64,000 bases of DNA from Liriodendron chinense (taxonomy: Eukaryota > Streptophyta > Magnoliopsida > Magnoliales > Magnoliaceae): NCBI GenBank assembly GCA_003013855.2, contig ML058477.1, forward strand, positions 186,001 to 250,000. The letters run 5' to 3'. The notes beneath the pieces were generated by a model that was not told where the DNA came from, made no database searches, and saw only the letters and a program-made list of their open reading frames with translations. How positions within the stretch are numbered: the stretch's first letter is position 1; each line of letters starts with the position of its first letter. A program made the position numbers and the translations under genes. Shown here in pieces: positions 1 to 10,510 of this stretch.

Positions 1-484
1 GGGCCTGATAATTACTCCCATTATAAGGACTTTGTTGGACTGGAGCTGAGAAGGGAGATTGCAAAGAAATCCCAGTCACAGGAGAATATTGAAATTGGTT
101 GGAACTCCCATTAGGGAGGAGATGTTGGAATTGGCTCGGAGTTCTGATTGTGGGATGTGACTGAAAATGGCTCTCATTTGCAGGAGGATACTGGAAGAAA
201 TGCCCTGATTGAGGGCCTTCATTAGGAGGGTATTGAAAGTCCTGCGCCAACCCTGATAGCTGTGGTTGGGATGAACTGGAGGCTGGAAGAGATGGTTGTT
301 GTGATTGTTGAACTGGACTAGCTTGATTGCTGGCTGCTGAAACCTGGGCTTGTGTGAATCGGAGAAGCATTTTTTGCGTGGCCTTCATGCTTTGTTGTAG
401 CTCTTGGATGCCAGGAATTGACATGGATTCACTCGAGTTTAACAGTGGAGAGGAAGTCTCAGGTATAGGGAATGGGAGAGCCAT
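1..484 (-). CDS. gag-like N-terminal ORF, partial, Q/P/S-rich
   Basis: An uninterrupted frame starts with ATG at 484 and reads 161 codons to the window edge. It opens MALPFPIPETSS and is rich in Gln, Pro and Ser. From about residue 80 it carries a loose repeat of the form FQY-P/FQS-P (FQYPP twice, FQSH, FQYSP, YNGSNYQ). I see no zinc knuckle, protease or RT, which would lie beyond the edge. Its position about 210 bp inside the PBS makes it the element's first ORF, probably a gag N-terminus. The low-complexity tail does not resemble a gag core domain I recognise, so an extra N-terminal ORF is possible. Confidence 0.5.
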   Translation of the reverse strand, partial: MALPFPIPETSSPLLNSSESMSIPGIQELQQSMKATQKMLLRFTQAQVSAASNQASPVQQSQQPSLPASSSSQPQLSGLAQDFQYPPNEGPQSGHFFQYPPANESHFQSHPTIRTPSQFQHLLPNGSSNQFQYSPVTGISLQSPFSAPVQQSPYNGSNYQA

Positions 485-696
485 GTAGATTTTGTACTGG
501 ACGTGGCAGGGTGATTTGGTTTGGAGGAGTAATGGTGAGAAGTATGCACTACTTTTTTTTTGGGTTTTGGGATTTTTTTTTTTTTTGGGTTTTGGGTAAA
601 ATGCTATGCAGATGAGATTGTATGAGGACTAATGACTTTCAAGTATAGGGAGGATTCTGTTTTTCAAGTCGGATCACGACTAGTGGGACTAGCTTA

Positions 697-714
697 TCCC
701 CAGCAGAGTCGTCA
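697..714 (-). other. primer-binding site of left LTR element
   Basis: On the minus strand the bases TGACGACTCTGCTGGGGA lie three bases inside the LTR end. GGCGACTCTGCTGGGGA-type sites are a common plant LTR-retrotransposon PBS; here one base (C to A at position 3) departs from what I recall. Confidence 0.6.
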
Positions 715-1163
715 TTCTGTGGACCCTCGCCGTTCCGCGCTCCCGACGACGTTCTCCCTTTCCTTTCGGAAAAGGAAGAAGAGGTGCGTGCGTGCGAATC
801 GCCGTTTGTGCCACTGGTTTGCCTCGTTCTCGAGGGCTTTGTTTGATTGTTGTGTTAAGCTGGATGTGTTTAGATGAGTTTATATAAGACCAGAGTCGCC
901 ACTAGCCGGTTACTTCGAATCTACTAGTCAGCTAGACCCCGTAGAAACGTTAGAGAAGGGGATCCGAAGATTCCTTCCTCTAAAATGACTCCTTTTGATC
1001 TGCGGCCAGAGATTCGAGGTAAGGGATCACAGTTACAGGGTGGGAAGAGGTTAAGCACCCCACACACTGCCCATACCGAAGTACGGTCTTTACTTCACAG
1101 AATCGAACTAACACTTGAAAGTCTGTTTTAATCCTCGTACATTCTCATAGATGACATGATGCA

Positions 1164-1457
1164 TGAATGCAGGTCTGAACAGTAAGAGTTTCTGATGGGC
1201 AGGTTTCCATTAACAGGCAAGCCCAGAGCATACGCTCGAACTGACAGGTGCTTTATGCGAGATGCATGCTGTGTGTTTGAATAATCAAAGTGCTTGTAGT
1301 GACTAATGTATGAATGCAGGTCTGAACAGTAAGAGTTTCTGATGGGCAGGTTTCCATTAACAGGCAAGCCCAGAGCATACGCTCGAACTGACAGGTGCCT
1401 TATGCGGGATGCATGTTGTATGTTTGAATAATCAAATTGCTTGTAGTGAAGCAGGGG
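1164..1457. repeat. 147-bp tandem duplication inside LTR
   Basis: Two adjacent copies of about 147 bp start at 1,164 and 1,311 (both TGAATGCAGGTCTGAACAG) and differ at only a few positions. On the coding strand they lie downstream of the TATA box, in the transcribed R/U5 part of the LTR. An apparent minus-strand ORF of 118 codons here is only the translated repeat. Confidence 0.85.
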
Positions 1458-1757
1458 GGTTGGAAGAAAAGTAAATGCTTGCACTTATACTAGATGCAAA
1501 TGAGATGATGCTGAAAAAAGAGTAGCTAGATGGACGGAGGTGTCGCAAGGATTGGCTTCGAGTGACTAGATCAAGACTTGGATGGCTTGGGAGACTTGGA
1601 CCAGTGGTCAAGCTGGGCTGGACCAGGGCTAGGCTCTCCTCACTCGGGCTCTCCTTGGTGGAGGAATGGGCTAAAGGGTGGAGAGACGGATTGCACTCGG
1701 GCTAGCTTCGTAGGGATTGGATTGGGTTGGATCATTGAAATGAGAAGGGGAGAGGGG

Positions 1758-1765
1758 TATTTATA
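1758..1765 (-). promoter_or_regulatory. LTR TATA box
   Basis: TATAAATA on the minus strand, followed by a C-rich CCCCTCTCC stretch typical of a transcription start region. It lies about 120 bp downstream of the TTGACT array and upstream of the transcribed LTR part. Confidence 0.6.
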
Positions 1766-1882
1766 GCAGCGGGCAGTGGCAGAACCCGTAAATAATTTTG
1801 GGCGGCCCCCCGTACGGACGCTCCTCGGGTTCCAGCGCGTGGTACGGTCATATCTCGGGGCTGCTGCTTTGGACTTAGTGAG

Positions 1883-2051
1883 TTGACTCGGTGGGTCGAC
1901 TCAGCGGGTTGACTCAGTGATTTGACTCAGTGGGTTGACTCGGCGATTTGACTCGGTGTTTTGACTTGACAGGTTGACTCAGCGGGTTGACTCGGTGATT
2001 TGACTTAGTGGGTTGACTCAGTGAGTTTGACTTTTTTAGGATTTTTTGACT
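1883..2051. repeat. TTGACT (W-box-like) array in LTR U3
   Basis: About 170 bp contain twelve TTGACT and one TTGACA, separated by 10-16 bp with spacers such as CAGCGGG, CGGTGAT and CAGTGGG. The array is upstream of the LTR TATA box on the coding strand. TTGAC[C/T] is the WRKY-factor W-box core and TGACTC is a bZIP/GCN4-like core. That the array binds such factors is inference. Confidence 0.8.
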
Positions 2052-2242
2052 GGTTTTTCTTATGGGGGGTTTTTCAGGCTGATGTTTAGGGGCGAGTTGA
2101 CTGGGTTCAGGCTTGAGTTAGGCTATGGATTGTGGTTTACATGGGTGAGTTTGGCTGAGTTTGGACATGGGATTTGGGGGTATGGTCTTCCATTCATCCA
2201 GCTATCTCTACCAGCAGTGTAGCCGAAGGTGGGGTGTCTACA

Positions 2243-2520
2243 CAATTGAATAGAGATTAAATGGGAAAATGACGATGGATTACAAGGAGTGGGGTCCACC
2301 TCTATGAAGTGGTTACATATATCAGTACATTGAACCCATTACGTACATGCTTTTCCATGTGGTCATCACTTCAATTCTAGGCCATCCACTGCTCAAATGG
2401 GCCTCTCCATCAGAAATATCTCCATAAATTGGCCCCACTCGGCTCAAATGGGCCTCTCCATCAAAAATATGTCCTTAAATTGGCTCCACTTGCTTTACAA
2501 GTTAATATTGGAGTCTTTTC
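2243..2520. other. no gene seen
   Basis: Low-complexity filler with two partial copies of a phrase containing GCTCAAATGGGCCTCTCCATC about 60 bp apart (near 2,391 and 2,439). Nothing coding is recognisable. Confidence 0.5.
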
Positions 2521-3066
2521 AGATTCGGATTATGTGGTGATCCCTAGTACCATATCCAAACTGGTCGGTGCTGCAAAAGCGATGTGGGCCCCACCATGAC
2601 GTATTTGTTTCATCTATGCTCTTCATCCACTTTCCCACATCATTTTAGAGCATGAGCCCAAAAATGAAACGGATCCAAATAACATGTGGACCACACCACT
2701 GGAAACAGTGGTGATTGAATGGCCACCATCATAACTTCTTGGGGGCACAAAAGTTATGGATCAAGCTGATTTTTTTTTTCCCCCTTCATCCAGGTATGTG
2801 TGACCTAATCAACTGGTTGGATGGAAAATAAACATTACAGTGGGCCCTAAGAAGTTTTTTAATGGTGGCCATTTAATAACCATTGTTTCTTGTGGTGTGG
2901 TCCACATGAGGTTTTGATCTGCCTCACTTTTAGGTTCATGACCTAAACTGATATGGTAAAATGGATGGACGTAGTGGATAAAACACATACATCATGGTGG
3001 GGCCCACAGCACCAACCAGTACTGATATCATGGTACTCGAGGGGTCACTAAAGAGTCCGAGTCCTA
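2521..3066. mobile_element. MITE, degenerate
   Basis: The two ends are imperfect inverted repeats over about 100 bp (left GATTCGGATTATGTGGTGA; reverse complement of the right end GACTCGGACTCTTTAGTGA, both leading to GTGGGCCCCACCATGA). The interior carries the window's recurring module: CCATCCATTTT, GGGCATGAGCCCAAAA, GTGGACCACACCA, CCTTCATCCAGGT. No TSD is clear. Confidence 0.65.
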
Positions 3067-3340
3067 CAAGTTCTGAGTGAACTCGTCGGAAGTACGATCA
3101 GGTCAGCGATCAGAATCACCAGGAACAGGAGTAATCTATCAGAAAGGCCTAATGAAAATAAACGACCTGTCTACTTTTGGTCCTGTTCTGAAGTCGGTCT
3201 AGAAAGAGTAGACTCAGTCTACTCAGTCCGTACAATTTCTAACTGAGTTGACTCGGTCTGTCCAAATTTTCTGACTACGTCCACTCACTGTACTGGGGCT
3301 CAAGACAGCATGCTGCCAAGCTGCTCGTAAGCTAACTGCA

Positions 3341-3836
3341 GGCTTGGGATCGGTTGCACCGGACACGGATTGCCTGCAACAGGAAGCTAGGTGGAGCCTA
3401 CTGTGATGTTCGTGAGAAATCCAACGCATCCATCCGTTTTTCCATATTGTATTAGGATGTGTTCTAGAAAATGACGCAGATCCAAAACTCGAATGGGCCA
3501 CACGACAGGAAAATGTGGGGATTGAAGGTCGACCATTGACGCTTTTTTTGTGTTTTCAGTTCATCCCTGTAAGAATGATCTTATGAATGGTATGCGTCGC
3601 GTATAAACATCACAGTAGACCCTAGGGAGGTTTCAACGGTAGGCATTTCCATACCCACTTTTTCCTGTCGTGCAGCGCACTTGATTTTTGGATCTACCAC
3701 ATTTTTTGGTATCATGTCCAGAAAAATAGATGAGCTGAGTGGATTTCTCAAAAACATCACGGTGACCACACCTTGCTTCCTGCTGCAAGAAGTTCCAGGC
3801 TGTCTCAGGCAATCCATGTCTAGTTGCACTTAGGCT
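3341..3836. mobile_element. MITE, GGATTGCCTG-type ends
   Basis: Inverted ends share GCAC...GGACACGGATTGCCTG...CAGGAAGCTAGGTGG and GTGATGTT-GTGAGAAATCC. The subterminal part matches the interrupted MITE at 44.1/60.7 kb, so they are one family. The small ORFs at 3,223-3,860 are translations of this element. Confidence 0.6.
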
Positions 3837-4120
3837 GCTCACAGAAGGGTCAATAGCCATAGAGCGGATGTGGGCCCCACCAAATGATCATCGAACATGA
3901 ACACGTACGCCTTGTCCCTAGGTTGATCTGGCATTGGTGAATTCCATAAAGAGATCAAGCACACCCAAAAATGGATCCCTCCAATTTTATGGAGATGGCC
4001 CACCAACACAATCAACGGCTTAGATTTAAAGATCTAAATAAACGAACGATCTATTATCTCCACATTTTCTTCATTAAGAAAAACTTAGGCAACGATTGAA
4101 GGCACAAAAGAGAGGCCTTG

Positions 4121-4644
4121 GGCGCGACTTGGGTGAGACCCCGGAACCAGCTATGCGGGTGGGACCCTGAACCTAGGGCCCACCTGGGTGTATTCTTTGT
4201 AGATCAATGCCATTAATATGCTTTTCCGGATTATTTTGTACTATAGTACAAAAAATGAAGAAGATAAAAGTTTTGAGTGGACTACAACATAAGAAAACTA
4301 GTTAATGACCATTAAAAACCTTTTGTGAGCCACAAAAGTTTTATATCAACCTGATATTTGTTTTTTCCTTTCATCCCTTTCTACGTGACCTTATCAATAG
4401 ATTGGATGGTCAATAAACATTAGGGTGGACTCCAGGAAGTTTTTAATGGTCACGATTGAATGATAACTATTTCTTGGGTGTGGTCCACCTAAAATTTTCA
4501 TCAGTTTCATTTTTGGGACTGCATCCTAAAATAATATGAAGAAACAGATGGACGGCATGGATCTACAAAGAATACATCCAGGTGGGCCCTAGGTTCAGGG
4601 TCCCAACCACATCGCTGGTTCCGGGGTCTCACCCAAGTCGCGCC
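4121..4644. mobile_element. MITE with long near-perfect TIRs
   Basis: It starts GGCGCGACTTGGGTGAGACC and ends with its reverse complement. Inverted identity continues through GGAACCAGC, GACCCTGAACCTAGGGCCCACCTGG and ATTCTTTGTAGATC, so roughly 100 bp at each end can pair. Length is about 524 bp. No convincing TSD is visible, so the superfamily is unassigned. Confidence 0.85.
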
Positions 4645-4708
4645 CCTACTTAATAGTGTGACAAGAGAAGGGGTGGGGGAGTGCTTTCTAGCCTGGGACG
4701 TGGGATTT

Positions 4709-4710
<2 letters not shown>

Positions 4711-4755
<45 letters not shown>

Positions 4756-4809
4756 TTCTTAAATCTTTTTTCCTTTCTCTTTTGTGTTGAGAGTTCTTCT
4801 TACTCTTCT

Positions 4810-4850
<41 letters not shown>
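4711..4850. repeat. two long poly-T tracts
   Basis: T42 (4,711-4,752) and T39 (4,812-4,850) flank a T-rich spacer. The plus-strand ORF here is only poly-Phe. Confidence 0.95.
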
Positions 4851-4851
<1 letters not shown>

Positions 4852-5704
4852 GCTTATGTCATGATTGGTAATAAGAGAGTTTCCTTCCAAAAAAATTTAT
4901 AACAAGGGACGAAAAGTCATCTAGGTCGGAATATATTATACTTGTTTTAGGTAGAAGGGTTACAATGTTATATATGTAAGATCCACTCCGTCCATTAAGG
5001 TGAGAACCATTATTTGGACTCTTAATGCATAAGATGTACCCAAATAAAAGCTCAATAGGCCGCACCAATGGGGAAAATTAAAAAAGTGATCGCAAGACTA
5101 ATAAGCTCACAAGGTATGTTTGAGTTTTTGTCCAAGCCAGTTTTTTGTATCTTTTCTCCAGCCTCATGTTTGTCATACACGTGGCATGCTGATGATACTT
5201 CAAAACAATTGGCTACATCATTAAAGTCACACAAGTAAAATGATCCAAACCATCCAAAGGCTGGCAATCTATATGGACAGTTTAAAAACATGGGCAAGTT
5301 GTTTATTTGTGATCCTTACATTTGTGGCCCACTCAAGGTTGAAAATTTCCTCATTTCTTGCTAAAGTATATATTTCAATGGACTTATTACAACCATTTTG
5401 TTAAATATCACATACGTAGACTAATTTTGAATATTGAAGCTAATTTGGGATGTCATATATGCTCTATGACTGTATTGAAAAATTCTAATGCATTTCAATT
5501 CCTCCCATTTACTCCTATCCAGAGAGAGAGAGAGAGAGAGAGAGAGAGTGTGTGTGTGTGTGTGTGTGTGTCTTTGGATTTAAAATGCATTTTGTTTTTT
5601 AATTCTCTTATGTAAATGCATGTAAATGGGTAATGGTTAATTATTAATAAAATTTATGCACTTTTTTCTATGCTGACAATCACAACTTGCCTTTTGGATA
5701 CTAA
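4851..5704. other. intergenic, no gene; compound microsatellite
   Basis: AT-rich DNA without a recognisable coding region. It contains (GA)14 followed by (GT)11 at 5,521-5,570. Small ORFs on both strands show no family features. Confidence 0.6.
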
Positions 5705-6000
5705 AATTGAGGGTGTGAACTTCATGTGGGCTTATCCCCACTGTTCATCCATTTTGTGAGCTGATTTTAGGGCATGAACCCAAAATTGAGATAGATCTAA
5801 AACTCGAGGGGACCACACCACACGAAACAATGGGTTCAACACCTACATTTAAAAACCTTTTATGACAACAATTTCCTATGGTGTTGGCCAATTGAGCTTC
5901 AAATTTACCTCATTTTTGGGCTCATGCCCTAAAATGTTTCAGTAACATCGACGGACAGCGTGGATATGTCACAGACATCACAGTGGAGCTCATGAATTTA
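5705..6000. mobile_element. MITE remnant
   Basis: A shortened copy of the common MITE interior (GTGGGCTTATCCCCACTG, CATCCATTTTGTGAG, GGGCATGAACCC, later GACGGACAGCGTGGAT and ACATCACAGTGG). The middle section found in full copies is missing. Confidence 0.5.
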
Positions 6001-6639
6001 AGTCAATCATTTTCAAATAGCTTTTCAAGGAGGAAATATTTTGTTTCTGTCAAACAAAGTTAAAAGCTAATAATTAGCTACTTACATATATTTGCGAGGG
6101 AAATGAAAAAACAAACACTCCCCTACTTCCATCTAAGCACATCTTGAGCAAGCCATTTACTCCTAATTCATTTACCTCCAATTCAATTTCCCATTTATCT
6201 CCATTTGCAAGCTCCCAAACAAGCCAGCAATGGTTGGCATCCCATCCCATTTTTCCATGTGGTGTGGCCCACGAAAGTTGTGGATCTAGTTGATTTTTTG
6301 CCCTAGGACCTAACATTGATAATTGAATCTGACTGATGGTCCCACAACCTGGATTATTTTATGCAGTGTAAAACAGGTGTTGTAGGGGTTCCAATAGAAT
6401 CTCCATTTTTTAAATTTAAACCCAAACGGATTGGAGAGGGAGAGAAAAGGATTCGGGAAACCCACCAATGGGGTCCACGGTCCCTGCAGCCAACATCTTC
6501 ATTATCATAGCCATGGCCTAAAGATCAGATGATGCTTGGCTATGAGGCAGAGTTGCGCGTATCATTTGTGTGCGGCAAAAAAGAAAGGAAAAACCTAAAT
6601 AATATTAAACACAATTGTAAATGATCAACATCTTTAATT
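6001..6639. other. intergenic, no gene
   Basis: Flank of the Tat insertion. It contains short MITE-like phrases near 6,260-6,310 but no recognisable gene. Confidence 0.5.
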
Positions 6640-6644
6640 TATGG

Positions 6645-7391
6645 TGTTTACGTCAGATTTTGTAACAGGGCCCTCCAGACATTCATCTTTCCTTGCTAAC
6701 GATTTCCTCCTGACCTGAAAAGAGACAAAGGAAAAACTATGGGTGGCCGGCGCCCGGCCTTTAGCCCTACGATGCCTAAGTTAGATAGGATAAGATTGAA
6801 GGAAAGCAAATAGACGATTCTTTGAGTGAATAATGTGTACCTTCTTATTGATGAAACCATCCTTTTATATAAATCCGAATGTCCCACTCTATTACGCAAG
6901 ATCTCAAGATTATTACGGATTTCATGAGATAAGATGTTTATCCTGCTTATCCTTAGATAAAGGAATAGTTTGATTCAACTACTCATCTGGTTAATTACGT
7001 TCCTTGATAATGATCCCTCGAGATACGGAACCGCAAGCGAAGATAAGCCCAAAACCGGCCTATACGGGCTGCTGGTACTCTGAGACGAGGGAGCTACTCT
7101 TATCAGGAGGAATGCGACCCCTCGCAACGAGCACGAGCCGAGCTGCTCGCATTTTGGGATGCGATCGAGATGCGACCCCTCGCGACGAGCACGAGGCGGA
7201 CTGCTCGCATTTTGGGATGCGACCGGGATGCGACCCCTCGCGACGAGCACGAGGCGGACTGCTCGCATTTTGGGATGTGACCCCTTGCGACGAGCACGAG
7301 CCGAGCTACTCGCATTTTGGGATGCGACCCTTCGCGACGAGCACGAGGCGGACTGTTCGCATTTCTTCGGAGGCTAAATTTATGTATAACA
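6645..7391 (-). repeat. 3' LTR of Tat element
   Basis: It starts TGTTTACGTCAG and ends TATGTATAACA on the plus strand. A TATA-like TATATAAAAG on the minus strand (about 6,863-6,873) lies downstream of the 50-bp array. The minus-strand polypurine tract GGGTTTGGGGGGAAG abuts it at 7,393-7,407. Confidence 0.92.
7109..7372. repeat. GC-rich tandem array in Tat LTR U3 (copy 1)
   Basis: Five copies of a unit with CTCGCGACGAGCACGAG followed by GC(G/C)GA(C/G)CTG and CTCGCATTTTGGGATGCGA, with unit lengths alternating between about 47 and 58 bp. It lies upstream of the LTR TATA box on the coding strand. ORFs on both strands here are translations of the array and are not genes. Confidence 0.85.
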
Positions 7392-7795
7392 ACTTCCCCC
7401 CAAACCCTTGGTGTTTGAAGAGGTACGCCAAGAGTTTTGTTTGTATATGTGCGCTGGAAGGGAATCACGCATGGGTTCTCAGACGTGATACTGCATTTAT
7501 GATGGCCAGCTTTATGCAGCTTTTGATCTGTAAGAGGTGAAGCGTCTCCTGCCACGTGTCTCCGTAATTAATGTCACGTCCGTTCGTTTATCGTGCAGGA
7601 CGAGAGGCCGCCGCGTGTCATTCAAATCAAGCGGAATGATTGCGTATAAATATCGAATCATGCAGGGGTTTCTTCCATTTTTGAACTTTAAGCTGCGGAG
7701 TTTTCTTCTTTCTTCTTTGTTTTCAGTGCAAACCTCTTTGCAGAGGTAGTCTTCCTTCCTATTTTCTTCTTCTCCTATCTTACTTTTTCTCTGTA

Positions 7796-10006
7796 ATGGC
7801 GGAGGTTTCCGATGAAGAGATTGTCCCTCTGGGAGATGAAACCCCTGATTCTTCTGAATCCAACAACGCCAGAGTACCGGTCGGGAGATATTCTGCCGCC
7901 GGTTACTCCTCTATACTGACGGAGGAAAGGCTTTCTAGCATTAGGAAAAAATATCGGGTCCCAGACTCCGTTTCCTTCAGATTGACTGAGAGAGGGGAGA
8001 CAGCCGATGCACCACCACCAGGCTGCGTAGCTTTTTACGAATACTTTTTCAAAGTTGGCGTGAGTCTTCCCCTCCACCCATTCATACGAAATTTTCTTCG
8101 TATTTACAAGATTGCCCCGGGCCAACTAATCGTTAATGGTTGGCGGGTGCTTTTAAGTACCTTTGTCCTCTGGAAGCAAGCAGGTAACGATGAGTTAACC
8201 CCTGAGGAATTTTTTAGGTTATTCCAGCTGAAGAAGGCACCAGCTAGCGAGGGTTGGTATTACCTCTGCTTCTAGCACAGGAATAATTTCATTTTGGAAA
8301 ACCCTTCTTCCAACTGCCCGGGGTGGAGGAAAAAATGGTTTTATGTCTCCGGCAACTGGGAGTCCGAAATGGGCTCCGACCCTAAAGGCCATAACGTTAA
8401 TCGCTATTTTGGCGAAGGTGGGTTAAGTTTTTGCTGTCTGTCTGAAAGAAACAAAGCCATTGCTCTACGATGATTAATGTGCCTTCTCCTTTTCTTGTAG
8501 GGATCCCGACTGGTGTGAAGCCGAACTTGCGAGGAGGACTCAACGAAAAACTAGTTAGAGTCTACAAGCTCTCAGCGGCTGTGCGCCACGTTAACAACGC
8601 TTTAGAGCCCCGTTGCCTCTGTGCTGTGGGTCTCATCTTCCAAGAAGAGATGACAAATGTTGGGGATAAAAGGGGCGCACTAGGGGTACTTCCCCGTTTG
8701 AAGGGTACAGCCTCAAAGAGGCAAAAGAAAATAGCGGGTGGTCCTTCAACCGCGCCTGCTCCAGCAGAAGGGTCTGCTCGCGGCCCACAATCGCGTGTGG
8801 CTGCACCAGGAGGGGTTGCCACGACCTCTAGCACTGCCGCGACCCCTCCAGCTTCTGCGACCCCTCCCCCTGCTGCGACCCCTCTGGCTGACACCCGTTG
8901 TCAGCCGATAATTGAAGTTATCGATAATTCGCCGAAAGGCGATCAAAGAGGGGGAGGCCTCCCTCCAAAGGGGGCAACATGCGAGCCTACTGCTGCTCGC
9001 GAATTACTGACGCCCGCCTCGGGTATTGCGAGTGCTCGCGAGGCGGGCTCTAATGAGATGATTGTAGCCCAACCTTCTGGGTCGGGAGCTTTTGTCATCC
9101 CACCTCATTTGCATCCAATATGTGAGTTCATGTTTGATAAGATTTCTCCCAACTCCTTCGGAGGCCTCCCCGAACCAAGCCCAGAAGCTCTCTCTACCGA
9201 TATCGGGGTGAGATTGCTTCAGGTAACCAACATTCTCCCATCTGTCATTCTTTCTTTATTACCAATATGGCGGGCTACTCTAATTTCTTCTTTTTTTTTT
9301 ATATCAGAGTCTGGATCTCACGCTTCGTGTCAGATGTGACATTGAAGCAACCCGCCGCAGCGTTGAAGATGTGGAAAAGAAGAAGAAGACGATGGAGGCC
9401 GAGGTTCAAGGAAGGGACCGTCTGGTGAAGGCTCTGGAAGCCCAAATTACCAAGCTGGATGAGGAAAAGAGGATTCTCCTTGTCAAGATTCAAACCATGA
9501 CTGATCGCTTTCAGTCATTGGATCTCCAACTCGCGAAACTTCAAGAACTCCATACCAAGAGCGAGAGAGAGAAGGAGATATTCCGCCAAGACAAGATCCA
9601 GCTCGAAGAGCAGCTCAAGGATTCTCAGGCTAAGCTCGGGGAGGCCCAGCAGAGACTCAACCAGTTGAAGGATGACTCCATTCACTGGGAAGAGGAGCGA
9701 GTGGCTTTCGTCCAGATGGTATCTGACGAAGGCCCTCGTGCAGTCCAGGAATTTCGAACCTCTCAACTTTACGACGAGGAGCGATATGAAGCGTATATCG
9801 CTGGTCGCGATTTTGCGGTCAGAGTTATGCAGCAGATTACTCCAACTTTTAACTTTGAGGAGTTCAAAAGGGTGGCTTTCGAGGTTGCTGCTAGAGAGAG
9901 AGCTGCTGCTGAGAATGACGTCACTGGAGCTACAGATGCGGCGCCTGCTCCCGAGACTGGTCCTGAAGCTGAGAGCAGCGAGCCTGCTCAAGATGGAGAT
10001 GACTAG
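7796..10006 (+). CDS. antisense spliced ORF of Tat element (putative gypsy-type transposon domain)
   Basis: Three exons fit one frame: 7,796-8,417, 8,501-9,222 and 9,308-10,006 (680 codons). The introns are 83 and 85 bp and have GT/AG ends (donors GGTGGGTT and AGGTAACC; acceptors TTCTTGTAG and TATATCAG). Exon 1 resembles the plant putative gypsy-type transposon domain (PPPGCVAFYEYFFKVG, LPLHPFIRNFLRIYK, QLIVNGWRVLLSTFVLW). Exon 2 is Ala/Pro/Thr-rich linker. Exon 3 (from about 9,370) is a long coiled coil of Glu/Lys/Gln heptads with an acidic C-terminus. One in-frame TAG at 8,273-8,275 breaks exon 1, and homology-like sequence continues after it. Its role is unknown. The orientation opposite to gag-pol matches the antisense ORF known in Tat elements. 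Confidence 0.75.
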
Positions 10007-10510
10007 TCTTGACTTCATTGCCCTCCTCCTTCTATCTTGTGTATTTCTTCTTTTTTTGAAAGGAAATTGCTCATGTAACTGACTTGACTTTTTAATCAAT
10101 TATAATGGAAATTTCTCTTTTCTTCAATGCTGTGTACTTTCTCCATCTTTTTCGGCCCTGTGTCCATCGTATATTGTCCACTAACTCATGAAAAAATGAA
10201 TTAGACTCAATTCGGGGGTCGCGTGACCATGTCCATGTTGAGATAGACTGGTCTATCGATTGAGATTTTGATTCTACCAAGGGTAGAAGATTGGTCAAGG
10301 GAACATGTATGTTCTCTTCAGGGCTATTTATGATCCATAAAATGGAAAAGCAACCAACGAGAATGATTTTAACCCTACCAAGGGTAGGCAATTGGCCAAG
10401 AGAATGTGTGCATTCTCTTCCGGGCTATTTGAGTCCAATTTGAATGGAGAAGCGACAAAAAGAGTGACTTTATTTTTATTCACTCGAATGTCGTCCGGAA
10501 TTACATCGAA

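Larger units (their letters stand above)
1..2242 (-). mobile_element. LTR retrotransposon, 5' end only (runs off left edge)
   Basis: Read on the minus strand, this is the 5' end of an LTR retrotransposon. It has an LTR beginning TGTAGACACCCC and ending in CA, then a primer-binding site TGACGACTCTGCTGGGGA, a leader of about 210 bp, and an open gag-like frame that leaves the window at base 1. The other LTR is outside the window, so no TSD can be tested; the right flank begins CAATT. The lineage cannot be fixed because no pol domain is present. The PBS type and gag position suggest a gypsy-type element, but this is inference. Confidence 0.7.
718..2242 (-). repeat. 5' LTR of left element (about 1.5 kb)
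   Basis: On the plus strand it starts TGTGGACC and ends GGGGTGTCTACA; on the coding strand it is TGTAGACACCCC...CCACA. The boundaries rest on TG/CA ends and the adjacent PBS, because the partner LTR is outside the window. It contains a TATA box, an upstream TTGACT array and a tandem duplication, annotated separately. Confidence 0.6.

Noticed and set aside
4681..4902. Poly-Phe ORF
   Set aside because: Poly-T tracts only.
7004..7555. Overlapping ORFs of 97-178 codons in the Tat LTR
   Set aside because: They are translations of the GC-rich tandem array and repeat the same peptide; the other LTR shows the same artefact.
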